Origin: an uncultured Collinsella sp.
GTDB lineage: Bacteria > Actinomycetota > Coriobacteriia > Coriobacteriales > Coriobacteriaceae
Direction of reading: 5' to 3'
NCBI GenBank assembly: GCA_900541145.1
Contig: UQIH01000021.1
Location: 1-42,400 of the forward strand
DNA: 42,400 bases
This document shows positions 1 to 9,486 of the stretch, one piece after another; position 1 is the first letter of the stretch; every line of letters begins with the position of its first letter. The translations under genes and the position numbers were made by a program. The notes under the pieces were generated by a model, which ran no database searches, was not told the DNA's origin, and saw nothing but the letters and a program-made list of their open reading frames with translations.

Positions 1-55
1 GCACAAAAGTGCCGCCACGGAGACGTCTCCCTTCTCCGTGGCGGCACTTTTGTGC
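1..55. repeat. Perfect 22-bp intergenic hairpin
   Basis: Bases 1-22 (starting gcacaaaagtgccgccacgg) are exactly complementary to bases 34-55, leaving an 11-base loop. The window begins at the stem, so the element may extend further left. No T-run follows on either strand inside the window, so it is not a textbook intrinsic terminator. It resembles the other short palindromic intergenic elements here in having a strong stem and no coding content. Confidence 0.8.
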
Positions 56-73
56 GCAGGGGAGGAAGGGCCG

Positions 74-231
74 CCACGAAATCGGCCCATCTACTACGTT
101 TATCCCCTTACCCCCAACCATGCCAAAAAACGCGAAAACAAAACCGCAGGTAGAACGCCTGCGGTTTTGTTCAAAACGAAGGCATGGTCAGGGGTATCGA
201 GTCAAACGTAGTAGATGGGCCGATTTCGTGG
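74..231. repeat. Palindromic element A (MITE-like), 158 bp
   Basis: The outer arms are a 28-bp inverted repeat: the left arm begins ccacgaaatcggcccatcta at 74 and its complement ends at 231. Inside lie a second complementary pair (accatgcc near 117, ggcatggt near 181) and a third hairpin (aaaccgcagg / cctgcggttt, roughly 142-166). No open frame in it looks like a gene. Its interior aligns base for base with element B at 326-480, but the outer arms do not. Confidence 0.8.
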
Positions 232-325
232 TTGGCGCCGCCAAATGATCCCCCGGGGACGGAGGAAAACGGATCATTTTTGGCCCCACGCGGCTGGTGG
301 GTGCGTTCGCGCAGGACCGTTCAAA

Positions 326-480
326 CAAAACTATGCCGGTTTACGGGGCTGAGTCACGAGTCCCCAACCATGCCGATATTCGTGAAAATAAAACTGCAGG
401 TAGACGAGCCGTCATTTTGCAGAAAACGCGGGTATGGATGGGGGGTCCTGAGTTTAGCCCCGTAAACCGGCTTAGTTTTG
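326..480. repeat. Palindromic element B (MITE-like), 155 bp
   Basis: The outer arms are a 25-bp inverted repeat with one mismatch: left arm 326-350 (caaaactatgccggtttacg...) and right arm 456-480. The interior carries the same core as element A: ccccaaccatgcc, then an A-rich stretch, then aaaac(c/t)gcaggtaga, then the right-hand partner ggtatgg. The two elements have nearly the same length and are separated by about 95 bp. No gene is visible between or within them. Confidence 0.78.
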
Positions 481-540
481 AAATGGCATTAAATCGATGG
501 CAGCCATTTTGCTATGCCAAAGCGGTCGGCCGTTGGGTAA

Positions 541-1170
541 TTACCCTCGCAGGTAGGCGATGGCGATTTGCGTACGGTTGCGCAGGCCCATTTTGGCCAG
601 GATCGAGCTGATGTGGTTGCGCACCGTGCCTTCTCCCATATAAGCCGTGGCGGCAATCTCCTTGTTATCGAGGCCGCGGGCGATGAGCTCGGCGACTTCG
701 AACTCGCGGTCGGTCAGACCGGCAAAGGCCGCGGGCCGGCGAGTCGCACCGGCCTCAGCGTTCGCCCCATCAAAATCGACATCTTCGATCGCCTTGCCCT
801 CGAGCACGCGTTTGCCATCCATGACCTGCGCCAACGCTGGCGGAATGGCGGCGACATCGGTCTTGATCAGGTAACCGCGGGCGCCCAGCTTGAGCGCCGA
901 CACAATGTACTCGTCATCCGAGAATGTCGTCAGAAACACCACGCGTGCCGCGGGGTCGTGCTCAAGGATCTCGCGCGCCGCCGAAAGGCCGTCGCGCCCC
1001 GGCATCTGAATGTCGAGCAGCGCGATATCGGGTGCGAGTTCGGCGTAGAGTGCCACCGCGTCGTTGCCGTCGGCTCCGGTGCCCACTACCTCGATCTGCG
1101 TTTGGGCGCCCAGGATAATCTTGAGCGAATCGACCACTAGGCGGTCGTCGTCGACAACGATGAGCCTCAT
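541..1170 (-). CDS. NarL/LuxR-family response regulator
   Basis: This is a cytoplasmic response regulator of 209 residues. The receiver domain covers about 1-120, with acidic pocket D7-D9, phospho-acceptor D53 in LLDIQMPG, conserved threonines near 81-82 and K103. A C-terminal LuxR-type helix-turn-helix covers about 147-205 (LTDREFEVAELIARGLDNKEIA... then the recognition helix GTVRNHISSIL). Length and order are normal for the family. Its ATG overlaps the stop of the upstream kinase by four bases (ATGA), so the two are translationally coupled. The kinase faces away from the ABC-2 exporter at 2512-5839, an arrangement typical of systems that control a drug, peptide or lipid-stress exporter. That regulatory target is inference. 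Confidence 0.93.
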   Translation of the reverse strand: MRLIVVDDDRLVVDSLKIILGAQTQIEVVGTGADGNDAVALYAELAPDIALLDIQMPGRDGLSAAREILEHDPAARVVFLTTFSDDEYIVSALKLGARGYLIKTDVAAIPPALAQVMDGKRVLEGKAIEDVDFDGANAEAGATRRPAAFAGLTDREFEVAELIARGLDNKEIAATAYMGEGTVRNHISSILAKMGLRNRTQIAIAYLRG

Positions 1171-2312
1171 CGGCCCTCATCTCCTTGCTGTTTGGGAACG
1201 GTGGCGAACACACGCCAGCCGCCGGCACCGGCGCGCGGACCGGCGGTGAAGGTGCCGCCAAGCGCCTCGACGCGCTCGCGCATGGAGCCGAGCCCCATGC
1301 CTTCTGCGACGTTGCTGCTGCTCGCCGGGGTCGCGTCCGCGCCATTATCGGTAACGATGAGCTGGTAAAACGACGGATGCCCCATGCACCGCACGGTAAC
1401 GGCATTGGCATGGGCGTGGCGCATGGCGTTGGAAAGCGCCTCGCGAAGGACCGCCGCAAAGCAGTTGGCGACATTTGCGGGCGCATGTTCGGTCATAACT
1501 TCAAGCTCAATCTGCGGGCCGCCGTCCGAGCGCGCGCCTTCAACAATGCGTTCGAGCTGCACGGAAAGGTCGACAGCGTTGTCGTTGAGCGCATGGACGC
1601 TAGTACGCACAAGTTGGAGCGCCTCGTCAACCGTGCGTTTGACGTCGGCGAAATCGGCGGCGACGCCGGGCTCGTCGGCGTGGATCACGCGCAGGGCTTC
1701 GGCTTGTAGCGAGGCACGCGTGAGCTGGTGTCCGACGTTATCGTGGATCTCGCGCGCGATGCGGGCGCGTTCGGCGAGCGTCGCGAGCTCGACTTCGTAG
1801 TCCTGGCGGTCGGCAAGATCGCGGTTGCGCGCTTCGAGCGCGAGGGCTCGTTCCTGCAGCTCGTCGCGGGTACGGCGCATGCGTTCCTGTTCGCGCTCCA
1901 GCTGCGCGGTGCGCAGTGACAGCAACGTGGCGGCGACCGAAAGAATGGCGGTTAGCAGCAGCGTTCGGGTGGTGAGCGCGCCGCCGCGAAGGTCCGCGAC
2001 GAGCGCACAGGCAAAGACAGCACCGACACCCAACGCGATCCAGGCGTGCTCACGGCGCACGCGCCGCGCGATGTCATAGAGGGCGAGAGGCGCAAACGGC
2101 ATAAACGGCGGCACGAAGACAGCCGCGATGATGTAAGCGTAGCTCACGGCCTCGCTCGCACGGCGGGCGCGATTTCCCTGTGCGACCTCGGCCAGTGAGG
2201 TGGCAATAACGCCCAGGCAAAACGCCGCGACTAAGCGAGCGTCCACAGCAAGGCCTGTGGCGGCTGCGATGCAGCACGCCAGCACAATCGATTTGTCGAA
2301 AAGCCTGTTCAT
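1167..2312 (-). CDS. Sensor histidine kinase (HisKA_3 / NarL-partner type)
   Basis: This 381-residue membrane kinase has about four to five hydrophobic segments in residues 8-135, a coiled coil at 136-180, and a HisKA_3 dimerisation domain with phospho-acceptor H190 in REIHDNVGHQL. An HATPase_c domain follows with an N-box (REALSNAMRHAHA), a DNG motif and the GLGSMRERVEALGG G-box. It lacks a large extracellular sensor, as in the DesK/LiaS class, so it probably senses the membrane itself. I start it at the ATG at 2312, where the transmembrane segment begins; the open frame runs further upstream but reads as non-coding. No Shine-Dalgarno precedes this ATG, and a TACAAT box ends six bases before it, so the message may be leaderless. 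Its partner is the overlapping response regulator. Confidence 0.9.
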   Translation of the reverse strand: MNRLFDKSIVLACCIAAATGLAVDARLVAAFCLGVIATSLAEVAQGNRARRASEAVSYAYIIAAVFVPPFMPFAPLALYDIARRVRREHAWIALGVGAVFACALVADLRGGALTTRTLLLTAILSVAATLLSLRTAQLEREQERMRRTRDELQERALALEARNRDLADRQDYEVELATLAERARIAREIHDNVGHQLTRASLQAEALRVIHADEPGVAADFADVKRTVDEALQLVRTSVHALNDNAVDLSVQLERIVEGARSDGGPQIELEVMTEHAPANVANCFAAVLREALSNAMRHAHANAVTVRCMGHPSFYQLIVTDNGADATPASSSNVAEGMGLGSMRERVEALGGTFTAGPRAGAGGWRVFATVPKQQGDEGR

Positions 2313-2318
2313 ACGGGT

Positions 2319-2324
2319 ATTGTA
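2319..2324 (-). promoter_or_regulatory. Candidate -10 box for a leaderless kinase transcript
   Basis: On the minus strand TACAAT (five of six matches to TATAAT) is followed by six bases (acccgt) and then the kinase ATG. Initiation at the usual distance would place the first base of the message on the start codon. No convincing -35 element is present. Confidence 0.45.
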
Positions 2325-2511
2325 CGCGATGCCGCGCGTGGTGGAGGGGCCGCCTGCGCAACCGTGACATTTCTCCCGCGCGGCAAAGCGGGGGCGTCGG
2401 CAGGCCGTACGACCAAGACCTCCGCACTCGTGACAAAGCTCACTGGTGCGCGCCGCCCGCTCCTGCGATGATGCAATCGTACCGGGCCACGACCAACAGA
2501 AGGGCCGCCTC

Positions 2512-3450
2512 ATGACAGACATCGTCCACGTCGAAAACCTCGTCAAGCGCTACGACGATCTTATTGCGCTCGACCACTTTAACCTGAACATCGCCCCCGG
2601 CGAGATTTTTGGCCTGCTGGGCCCCAACGGCTCGGGCAAGACCACGTCCATCAACTGCATCCTGCAGCTGCTCGCCTACGACAAGGGCACCATCGAGCTG
2701 TTCGGCGAGCGCATGACGCCCGCCCGCTACGACCTCAAGCGCCGCATCGGTGTGGTGCCGCAGCAGGTGGCGGTGTTCGACGAGCTCACCGTGCGCGAGA
2801 ACATCGACTATTTCTGCAGTCTCCACGTCAACGACCGCAAGCGCCGCCGCGCGCTGGTGGACGAGACGATCGACTTTGTCGGCCTGGGCGACTTTACCAA
2901 GTTCCGCCCCGGCAAGCTCTCGGGCGGCCTGACGCGTCGTCTCAACATTGCCTGCGGCATCGCGCACAAGCCCGAGCTCATCTTTTTTGACGAACCCACG
3001 GTGGCGGTCGACCCGCAAAGCCGCAACGCCATCCTGGAGGGCATCTGCCGCCTGCGCGACGAGGGCGCCACGGTGGTGTATACCAGCCATTACATGGAGG
3101 AAGTCGAGCAGATCTGCAGCCGCATTATGATCATGGACGGCGGCCGCGTGCTGGCGCAGGGCACTAACGACGAGCTCAAGCGCATGATTCAGATGGGCGA
3201 GAAGATTGTAATCGAGGTCGGCGAGGTTCCGAGTGCGGCGCTCGGTGCCGTCGCAAGCCTGCCGCACGTTCTGGACCTTTCGGCAACGGCGGGACAGCTC
3301 ACGTTTTCGTGCGAAGCGAGCCCGCACAACCTGACGGACATTCTCGATGCGCTGCGCTCGCATGACGTGCCGCTCGGCCGCATCTATTCCGAACCGCCGA
3401 CCCTCAACGACGTGTTCCTCGAGATCACCGGCCGCGAGCTGCGCGACTAG
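2512..3450 (+). CDS. ABC-2 exporter ATP-binding protein
   Basis: This 312-residue ATPase drives the export system made with the next two genes. Residues 4-230 form the nucleotide-binding domain, with Walker A GPNGSGKTT at 38-46, a Q-loop at VVPQQ (81-85), signature LSGGL at 136-140, Walker B LIFFDEP at 156-162 and H-loop TSHYMEE. A C-terminal extension of about 80 residues is typical of the NatA/CcmA-type class. The signature reads LSGGLTRRL instead of LSGGQ/LSGGM, a mild variation. The start is the ATG at 2512, preceded by agaagg about eight bases upstream. The upstream two-component system points to induction by an envelope signal; the substrate cannot be read from the sequence. Confidence 0.92.
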   Translation: MTDIVHVENLVKRYDDLIALDHFNLNIAPGEIFGLLGPNGSGKTTSINCILQLLAYDKGTIELFGERMTPARYDLKRRIGVVPQQVAVFDELTVRENIDYFCSLHVNDRKRRRALVDETIDFVGLGDFTKFRPGKLSGGLTRRLNIACGIAHKPELIFFDEPTVAVDPQSRNAILEGICRLRDEGATVVYTSHYMEEVEQICSRIMIMDGGRVLAQGTNDELKRMIQMGEKIVIEVGEVPSAALGAVASLPHVLDLSATAGQLTFSCEASPHNLTDILDALRSHDVPLGRIYSEPPTLNDVFLEITGRELRD

Positions 3451-3459
3451 GGGGCGGCC

Positions 3460-4647
3460 ATGTTCAACACCATCATCACCACGGTCAAGACGCTGCTGCG
3501 CCGGCCGAGCACGTGGGTCTGGGGCGCTCTCTTTCCTATCGCGCTTTCCACGATGTTCATGTTTATGTTTGCGAACCTCAGCTCCGACGGCACGGTCGAC
3601 CCGGTGCCGGTTGCCGTCGTGGCGGACGAGGCCTGGGATGCCTCGACCTTTAAGGATGTGGCAGCTTCGCTTGCCAAGGCAGGCGACGACCAGCTGCTCG
3701 ATGTGAGCGAGTACGAAGACTTGGCTGCCGCGCGCAAAGCGCTCAAGGCCGGCGAGGTCGCGGGCATCTATACGGTTGATGCCGCGGGCACGCCCAAGCT
3801 CACGCTGCTATCGAGTTACGACAGCTCGCGCGCCTCGTCGGTGCTTACCGACCGCAGCATCCTTGAAACGGTGGCAAGCTCGTATACGCAAAATGCCGAG
3901 CTCATGTCCCAGATTGCCCAGGACAACCCGGCGGCGCTCGCCGATCCGGCGGCGGTTGCGCGCGCCCTGTCGCTCGAGGGCGGAACCCGCCGCGTGAGCC
4001 TGACTCGTGCCACGCCCGATGGCACGGTCATCTACTATTACGCGCTTTTTGGCCTGGTCGCGATGATGTCTGCCGAGTTTGCCGCCTTGAGCGTCGTCGA
4101 TTTGCAGCCCAATCTGTCGGGCCTTGGCGCGCGCCGCTGCGTGGGCGGTCTTTCCAAGACGGCGTCGCTGGCCGGCATTTTTGTCGGCTCGTGGCTGGTT
4201 TCCTTTGCATCGATGGCGGTTGCGATCGGCTACGTGCGCCTGGTCGTGGGCGTCGACTTTGGCGGGCGCGAGGGGTTGTGCCTGCTGGGCGGGGCTGCAT
4301 CCGCGCTTGCCGCCACGGGCCTGGGGCTTTTTGTGGGCACGCTTCCCGTTAAGGGCGGCAAGGCATCCAAGTCGGGCATCCTCACGGGCTTTGCCACCAC
4401 GTGCGCCCTGTTCGCCGGCCTCTACGGCGAGCCGGCGATGGCGCTTGCCGACGACGTCGCCCGCGCTTGTCCGGTCGAGTGCTGGCTCAACCCCGTCAAG
4501 CTCATCTGCGACATGTTCAATCGCCTGTATTTCTTTGAGGACCTGGGGCCCTTCGCTGTTCGCGCCGGCGCGCTCGTCCTGATGGCCCTGGTGTTTGTCG
4601 CCGCCGCTACGCTGATCTTTGGAAGGAGCCGCTATGAGCACCTTTAA
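3460..4647 (+). CDS. ABC-2 type permease, first subunit
   Basis: The protein has 395 residues. One transmembrane helix (about 25-45) is followed by an extracytoplasmic domain (about 45-190) and then five or so hydrophobic helices (from YYYALFGLVAMMSAEFAAL near 193 to the C-terminus). This is the ABC2_membrane_3-like layout of exporters for antibiotics, peptides or lipids. It begins nine bases after the ATPase stop. The next gene starts inside its last codons, so all three are one operon. The two permeases have the same layout but little identity by eye, suggesting a heterodimeric pore. Confidence 0.88.
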   Translation: MFNTIITTVKTLLRRPSTWVWGALFPIALSTMFMFMFANLSSDGTVDPVPVAVVADEAWDASTFKDVAASLAKAGDDQLLDVSEYEDLAAARKALKAGEVAGIYTVDAAGTPKLTLLSSYDSSRASSVLTDRSILETVASSYTQNAELMSQIAQDNPAALADPAAVARALSLEGGTRRVSLTRATPDGTVIYYYALFGLVAMMSAEFAALSVVDLQPNLSGLGARRCVGGLSKTASLAGIFVGSWLVSFASMAVAIGYVRLVVGVDFGGREGLCLLGGAASALAATGLGLFVGTLPVKGGKASKSGILTGFATTCALFAGLYGEPAMALADDVARACPVECWLNPVKLICDMFNRLYFFEDLGPFAVRAGALVLMALVFVAAATLIFGRSRYEHL

Positions 4648-5839
4648 GACCGCGCTTCGCATGGCGCTGGCGCATCCGTTCTACCTGCTCATCTATACGG
4701 TGTTCATCTCGCTCATGGGCGTATTCATCGCGGCTTCGGTGAGCTGGAACTCGTCGCAGCTTACCGAGTACAAGCCCTACGACACCAACGTGATCGTGGT
4801 CGACCGCGACGATAGCGACCTTTCGCGGGCGCTTACCAAGCACCTGGGCTCACGCTTTGACCTGGTCACGGGCGTCGGCGACGACACATACGACCTTGCT
4901 GACGCGCTCTCCAAGAGCAACAGCGCCAAAGGCAGCGCCGACTGCGTGTTCTTTATCCCGGAGGGGTTTGAGGACGATCTTGTTGCAGCCGCCCGCGCGG
5001 GGGAGTCCCTGCCCAAGCTCGATGTGACCTACGGTGCCGGCACCATGGCGGCGGCGCTTTCGTCTGCCGAGGCCTCGCGGTGGATCTCGCTCGCGGGCGC
5101 TGCGGCCGCACTAGAGCCCGCCGCCTCCAACGGCGACGTCGCCAAGGCCGCCGAGCATGCCGCCTCAAAGCGCGCGGAGGTCCAGATCGAGCAGGTTAAG
5201 GTTGACTCGACTGCCGCCGCCACGCTCGAGTCGTACTTCAACTTTGGCGCGTACGCGATCATCTCGTCGGTCATCGTGTCGGTGGGGCTGGTGTTCTCGG
5301 GTATGAACGAGCCCGAGCGCGTGCGTCGTATGGATGCCGGCCCAATCCCCGAGCGCCAGCGTTCGCTTGCCGTGTTCGCGGCCGCCGCCGTGCTCACTGT
5401 CTGTATTTGGCTTGTGTCGAGCATGATGGGCGTCGTGGGCTTTGCCGGCGCAGTCGCCGAGGTCGGCGTGGGCCGTGTGTGCCTGGCGCTGGCGGCAACG
5501 TTTGCCCTAGCGTGCACGCCGCTGGCCGTTGGCTTTGCCCTTTCGAGCCTGGGTGCGCGCGAAGAGCTGCTCAACGGTGTGGGCAATCTGCTTGGTTTGC
5601 TCATGACGTTTTTGGGCGGCGCCTGGATGCCGCTTTCGATGATGGGCTCGGCCGTGCAGACCGTGGCGCATTTTGTGCCGACGTTTTGGGTGAACGACGC
5701 GATCAGCAAGGCTCTCGCCGCGGACCTGACGTCCACCGTGCTGGGCGACATCGCCTGCGACCTGGGCGTCACGGTGCTCTTTGCCGCGGCCATCACCGCC
5801 GTAGGCCTAGCCCTCGCCCACAACAAATCCCACGCCTAG
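4634..5839 (+). CDS. ABC-2 type permease, second subunit
   Basis: This 401-residue permease has the layout of its neighbour: a TM helix at about 15-38, a soluble extracytoplasmic domain to about 205, then around five helices. The start is the ATG at 4634, which overlaps the previous gene by 14 bases and has ggaagga nine bases upstream; an earlier in-frame start at 4619 lacks this site. It is the last gene of the exporter operon. Intergenic repeats begin directly after its stop. Confidence 0.88.
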   Translation: MSTFKTALRMALAHPFYLLIYTVFISLMGVFIAASVSWNSSQLTEYKPYDTNVIVVDRDDSDLSRALTKHLGSRFDLVTGVGDDTYDLADALSKSNSAKGSADCVFFIPEGFEDDLVAAARAGESLPKLDVTYGAGTMAAALSSAEASRWISLAGAAAALEPAASNGDVAKAAEHAASKRAEVQIEQVKVDSTAAATLESYFNFGAYAIISSVIVSVGLVFSGMNEPERVRRMDAGPIPERQRSLAVFAAAAVLTVCIWLVSSMMGVVGFAGAVAEVGVGRVCLALAATFALACTPLAVGFALSSLGAREELLNGVGNLLGLLMTFLGGAWMPLSMMGSAVQTVAHFVPTFWVNDAISKALAADLTSTVLGDIACDLGVTVLFAAAITAVGLALAHNKSHA

Positions 5840-5846
5840 ACACCTA

Positions 5847-5999
5847 CTCATTGGGGACAGACTTAAACGACCAAAAGTATTCATTGGGGACAGACTTAAA
5901 TGACTAGCCATCGGGGGCAGATAAGGAGCGTCCCCAACTGCCGGGTGGCGAAAGAGCGTCCCTTGTGACTGGTCATTTAAGAACGTCCCCAATGACTAG
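5847..5999. repeat. Cluster of short palindromic repeats (family R1)
   Basis: At least three units of about 27 bp occur here: 5847-5872, 5879-5904 and, inverted, 5971-5997. Each has seven-base ends of the type agtcatt/aatgact enclosing a conserved asymmetric interior (ggggacagactta or its complement). A second motif, gcgtccccaactgccgggtg, lies at 5928. The same two motifs recur at 9487-9649, 18154-18180, 22038 and 36551-36602. No gene is visible in this gap. Confidence 0.85.
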
Positions 6000-6080
6000 T
6001 CTGAAACAAATCCCCACTCTCGCCCCAAAATAGTTCGCCAAGGTTTACTATTACGTTCATAAAGTAGTACGAGGCTAACA

Positions 6081-6806
<726 letters not shown>

Positions 6807-6814
6807 GCGGCGCC

Positions 6815-9481
6815 ATGACACCTCTCGCAAAACGTCTCCCGCGCGAGCTGCGCCGCAATATCGGCAAGTACCTGGGCATCTTTTTGCTTATGTGCGGAAG
6901 CATCGCCCTCACGTCGGGCTTTTTGCTCGCAGCGCATTCCATCGGCTGCCTTATCGACGACATGCGCGATGCGTACACGATTGAGGACGGCCGCGTGACC
7001 ACCTCCTTCGAGGCTACCGATGATCAACTCAAGGCCGCCGAGGACGCGGCCGACGACGTCGGCGGCGTCACGCTCTACAAGAATTTCTCCATCGACGCCA
7101 TCATCAAAAAGGCGACCGGCGACGACGGCACCAAGCGCACGCTGCGCACCTATGCGCACCGCACCAAGGTCGATATCGCGTCCTACTGCGAAGGTAGGCG
7201 GCCTAAGGCGGACGACGAGGTGGCCATCGACCGCGTCTTCGCCACCAATAACAACCTGTCCGTGGGCGATAAAGTCGAGCTCGAGGGTCGCACCTACACC
7301 ATCTGCGGCATCATGACTCAGCCCGATAGCCAGGCGCTGTTCCTCAGCAACTCCGACTTTACGGTGAACACCATCACCTATGGCGTGGCCGAGGTCACCG
7401 ACGCTGGCTTTGCCGCGCTCGAGGACGTCGGCGGCGCGCCCGCCTACACCTACTCCTTTACCTTTACCGATCGCGATCTCTCCACTGCGGATCGCATCGA
7501 TGCGGAGCAGGATATGGTCGAGGCGCTGACCGATGCCGATGCGCGCGTGGACGATCTGATCGACGCCGATTCCAACCAGGGTATTGGCTACGCGCGCGAC
7601 GACGTGGACGGCGACTCCATGATGTGGATGACGCTGCTCGACATCATCATCGTGATCATGGCGTTCGTCTTTGTGGTCCTTACCGACGCCACCATCGAGG
7701 AGGAGAGCGCCATCATCGGCACACTGCTCGCCAGCGGCTATCGCCGTCGCGAGATCGTACTGCACTACCTCGCGCTTCCCGCCATCGTGGGCATGCTCGC
7801 GGCGCTGTTGGGCACCGCGCTCGGCGTTGCGTTCTTTACCGAGCCCATGCGCGGCCTCTATTACGGCTCGTACAGCCTGCCGCCCTTCCAGGTGTACTGG
7901 AGCTGGGAGATCTTTGTGAAGTGCGCCGTGGTTCCCGCCGCCGCGCTCATCCTCATTACGCTGGTGGGCCTGCTCCGCAAAATGGGCAAGACGCCGTTGC
8001 AGTTCCTCCGTCACGAGGCGGGCGGCAAGTCGGGCACCAAGCGCGGCCTGCAGCTGCCGGAGCGCATGGGTTTTGTTTCCCGCTTCCGCTTGCGCATCTT
8101 CCTGCGGAACCTGGGCAACTTTGCCACGCTCTTCGTGGGCATTGCATTTGCGTCGCTGCTGCTGCTCTTTGGCCTGGCGATTCTGCCCACGATGACGCAC
8201 TACGCCGACAACCTCGAGACAAGCCTGGTCGCCGAGCACCAGTACACGCTCAAGGCGCCGCTGGAGCTCGAGGGCACCGCCGAGGTGCGCGAGCAGTGGT
8301 CGGCACTCGAGCGCTTGCAGTCGGTTGACGGCGCACTGCTTTCTGCCGCTCAGGATGCCGATGACGAGCTTGACGACGCGGCCGATGCGGCGCAGGCGGC
8401 AGCCGATGCCGCGACCGCATCTCCGTCTGCCGAGAGCCTGACCGCGGCGCAGGATGCGCTTGCCAAGGTCCAGGACAAGAAGGATGCGCTTTATGCGCGC
8501 CTCGATGACCTTGCCGATGCCCTCGGCTGCAACCGCGACGAGGCTATCGACCTGATCGACAAGGCCTCTAAGATTGACGCTGACAACGACGATATCCACC
8601 CGGTCAATACGATCGACAATGGTGCAAGCGCAATCGCGCAGGCCGAGAAATACGCCGTCTACCAGCTGCAGTACGACCGCGGTGATGGTAATGGGCAGGA
8701 GACGATTTCCGTCTACGGCATTTCATCCGATTCGCGCTACTGGAAAGGACTGGATGTCGGCGGCGGCTGTGTCGTCTTTGGCGGCGGCCTGCTCGACAAG
8801 TTTGGCTGGAGCGAGGGCCAGAAGGTCACGCTCGACGACAAGTACGAGGGCGAGCATTATTCTCTTGAGTGCGCGGGCAAGGACTGTGCCTGGGGCTCCA
8901 AGTCGGACATGAATATCTATATGAGTATCGACGACTTTAACGAGCTGTTCGACAACGACGCCGCCTACTTTAACGGCTATGTGAGCGACGAGAAGCTCGA
9001 CCTCGACGCGCGCTACTTTGCCGGCGACACCACGCCCGACGACATGCGCGCCGTGGGCGACCAGTTCATCGGCATGATGAGCAAAATGATCGGCATGATG
9101 GTTGGCCTCGCGGTGTTTATCTTCCTGCTGTTTATGTATCTACTGACCAAGGCTGTGATCGACCACAGCGCCCGTTCGATTAGCTATATGAAAGTCTTTG
9201 GCTATCGCGATAGCGAGATCTCGCATCTGTACATCCGCTCGATCACGCTGTGCGTGGCGGCGTCGCTCGTGCTGAGTCTGCCGGTCATTATTGGCTCGCT
9301 CACGGCCATCTTCCGCTCGATGCTGCTCGCCTACAACGGCAATATCGAAATCTATGCGCCCGCTTGGTCCATGGTTGCATGCGTCGGCATTGGCTTTGCG
9401 ACCTACCTGGTCGTGGCGTTGCTGCACATGCGTTCCATCAAACGTGTGGGCCTGGCCGAAGCTCTCAAGGTGCAGGAGTAG
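6815..9481 (+). CDS. Large FtsX-like (ABC3) permease
   Basis: This 888-residue permease has two FtsX/ABC3 permease modules. Hydrophobic segments lie at about 20-42, 270-290, 320-345, 365-395 and 436-458, and in the second module at about 752-780, 809-830 and 851-872. Between them are two extracytoplasmic domains. The second contains an Ala/Asp-rich, probably coiled-coil stretch at about 509-573. The start at 6815 is chosen because an earlier GTG-type start lies inside the ATPase gene. It belongs to the group of very large Gram-positive and Coriobacteriia FtsX permeases, roughly twice the size of MacB-type subunits, which act with one ATPase gene. Function beyond the transporter class is not visible. 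Confidence 0.9.
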   Translation: MTPLAKRLPRELRRNIGKYLGIFLLMCGSIALTSGFLLAAHSIGCLIDDMRDAYTIEDGRVTTSFEATDDQLKAAEDAADDVGGVTLYKNFSIDAIIKKATGDDGTKRTLRTYAHRTKVDIASYCEGRRPKADDEVAIDRVFATNNNLSVGDKVELEGRTYTICGIMTQPDSQALFLSNSDFTVNTITYGVAEVTDAGFAALEDVGGAPAYTYSFTFTDRDLSTADRIDAEQDMVEALTDADARVDDLIDADSNQGIGYARDDVDGDSMMWMTLLDIIIVIMAFVFVVLTDATIEEESAIIGTLLASGYRRREIVLHYLALPAIVGMLAALLGTALGVAFFTEPMRGLYYGSYSLPPFQVYWSWEIFVKCAVVPAAALILITLVGLLRKMGKTPLQFLRHEAGGKSGTKRGLQLPERMGFVSRFRLRIFLRNLGNFATLFVGIAFASLLLLFGLAILPTMTHYADNLETSLVAEHQYTLKAPLELEGTAEVREQWSALERLQSVDGALLSAAQDADDELDDAADAAQAAADAATASPSAESLTAAQDALAKVQDKKDALYARLDDLADALGCNRDEAIDLIDKASKIDADNDDIHPVNTIDNGASAIAQAEKYAVYQLQYDRGDGNGQETISVYGISSDSRYWKGLDVGGGCVVFGGGLLDKFGWSEGQKVTLDDKYEGEHYSLECAGKDCAWGSKSDMNIYMSIDDFNELFDNDAAYFNGYVSDEKLDLDARYFAGDTTPDDMRAVGDQFIGMMSKMIGMMVGLAVFIFLLFMYLLTKAVIDHSARSISYMKVFGYRDSEISHLYIRSITLCVAASLVLSLPVIIGSLTAIFRSMLLAYNGNIEIYAPAWSMVACVGIGFATYLVVALLHMRSIKRVGLAEALKVQE

Positions 9482-9486
9482 TCATC

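Noticed and set aside
9..611. Small open frames at the start of the window
   Set aside because: They run through palindromic elements, so their peptides are translations of inverted repeats. No ribosome sites of note.
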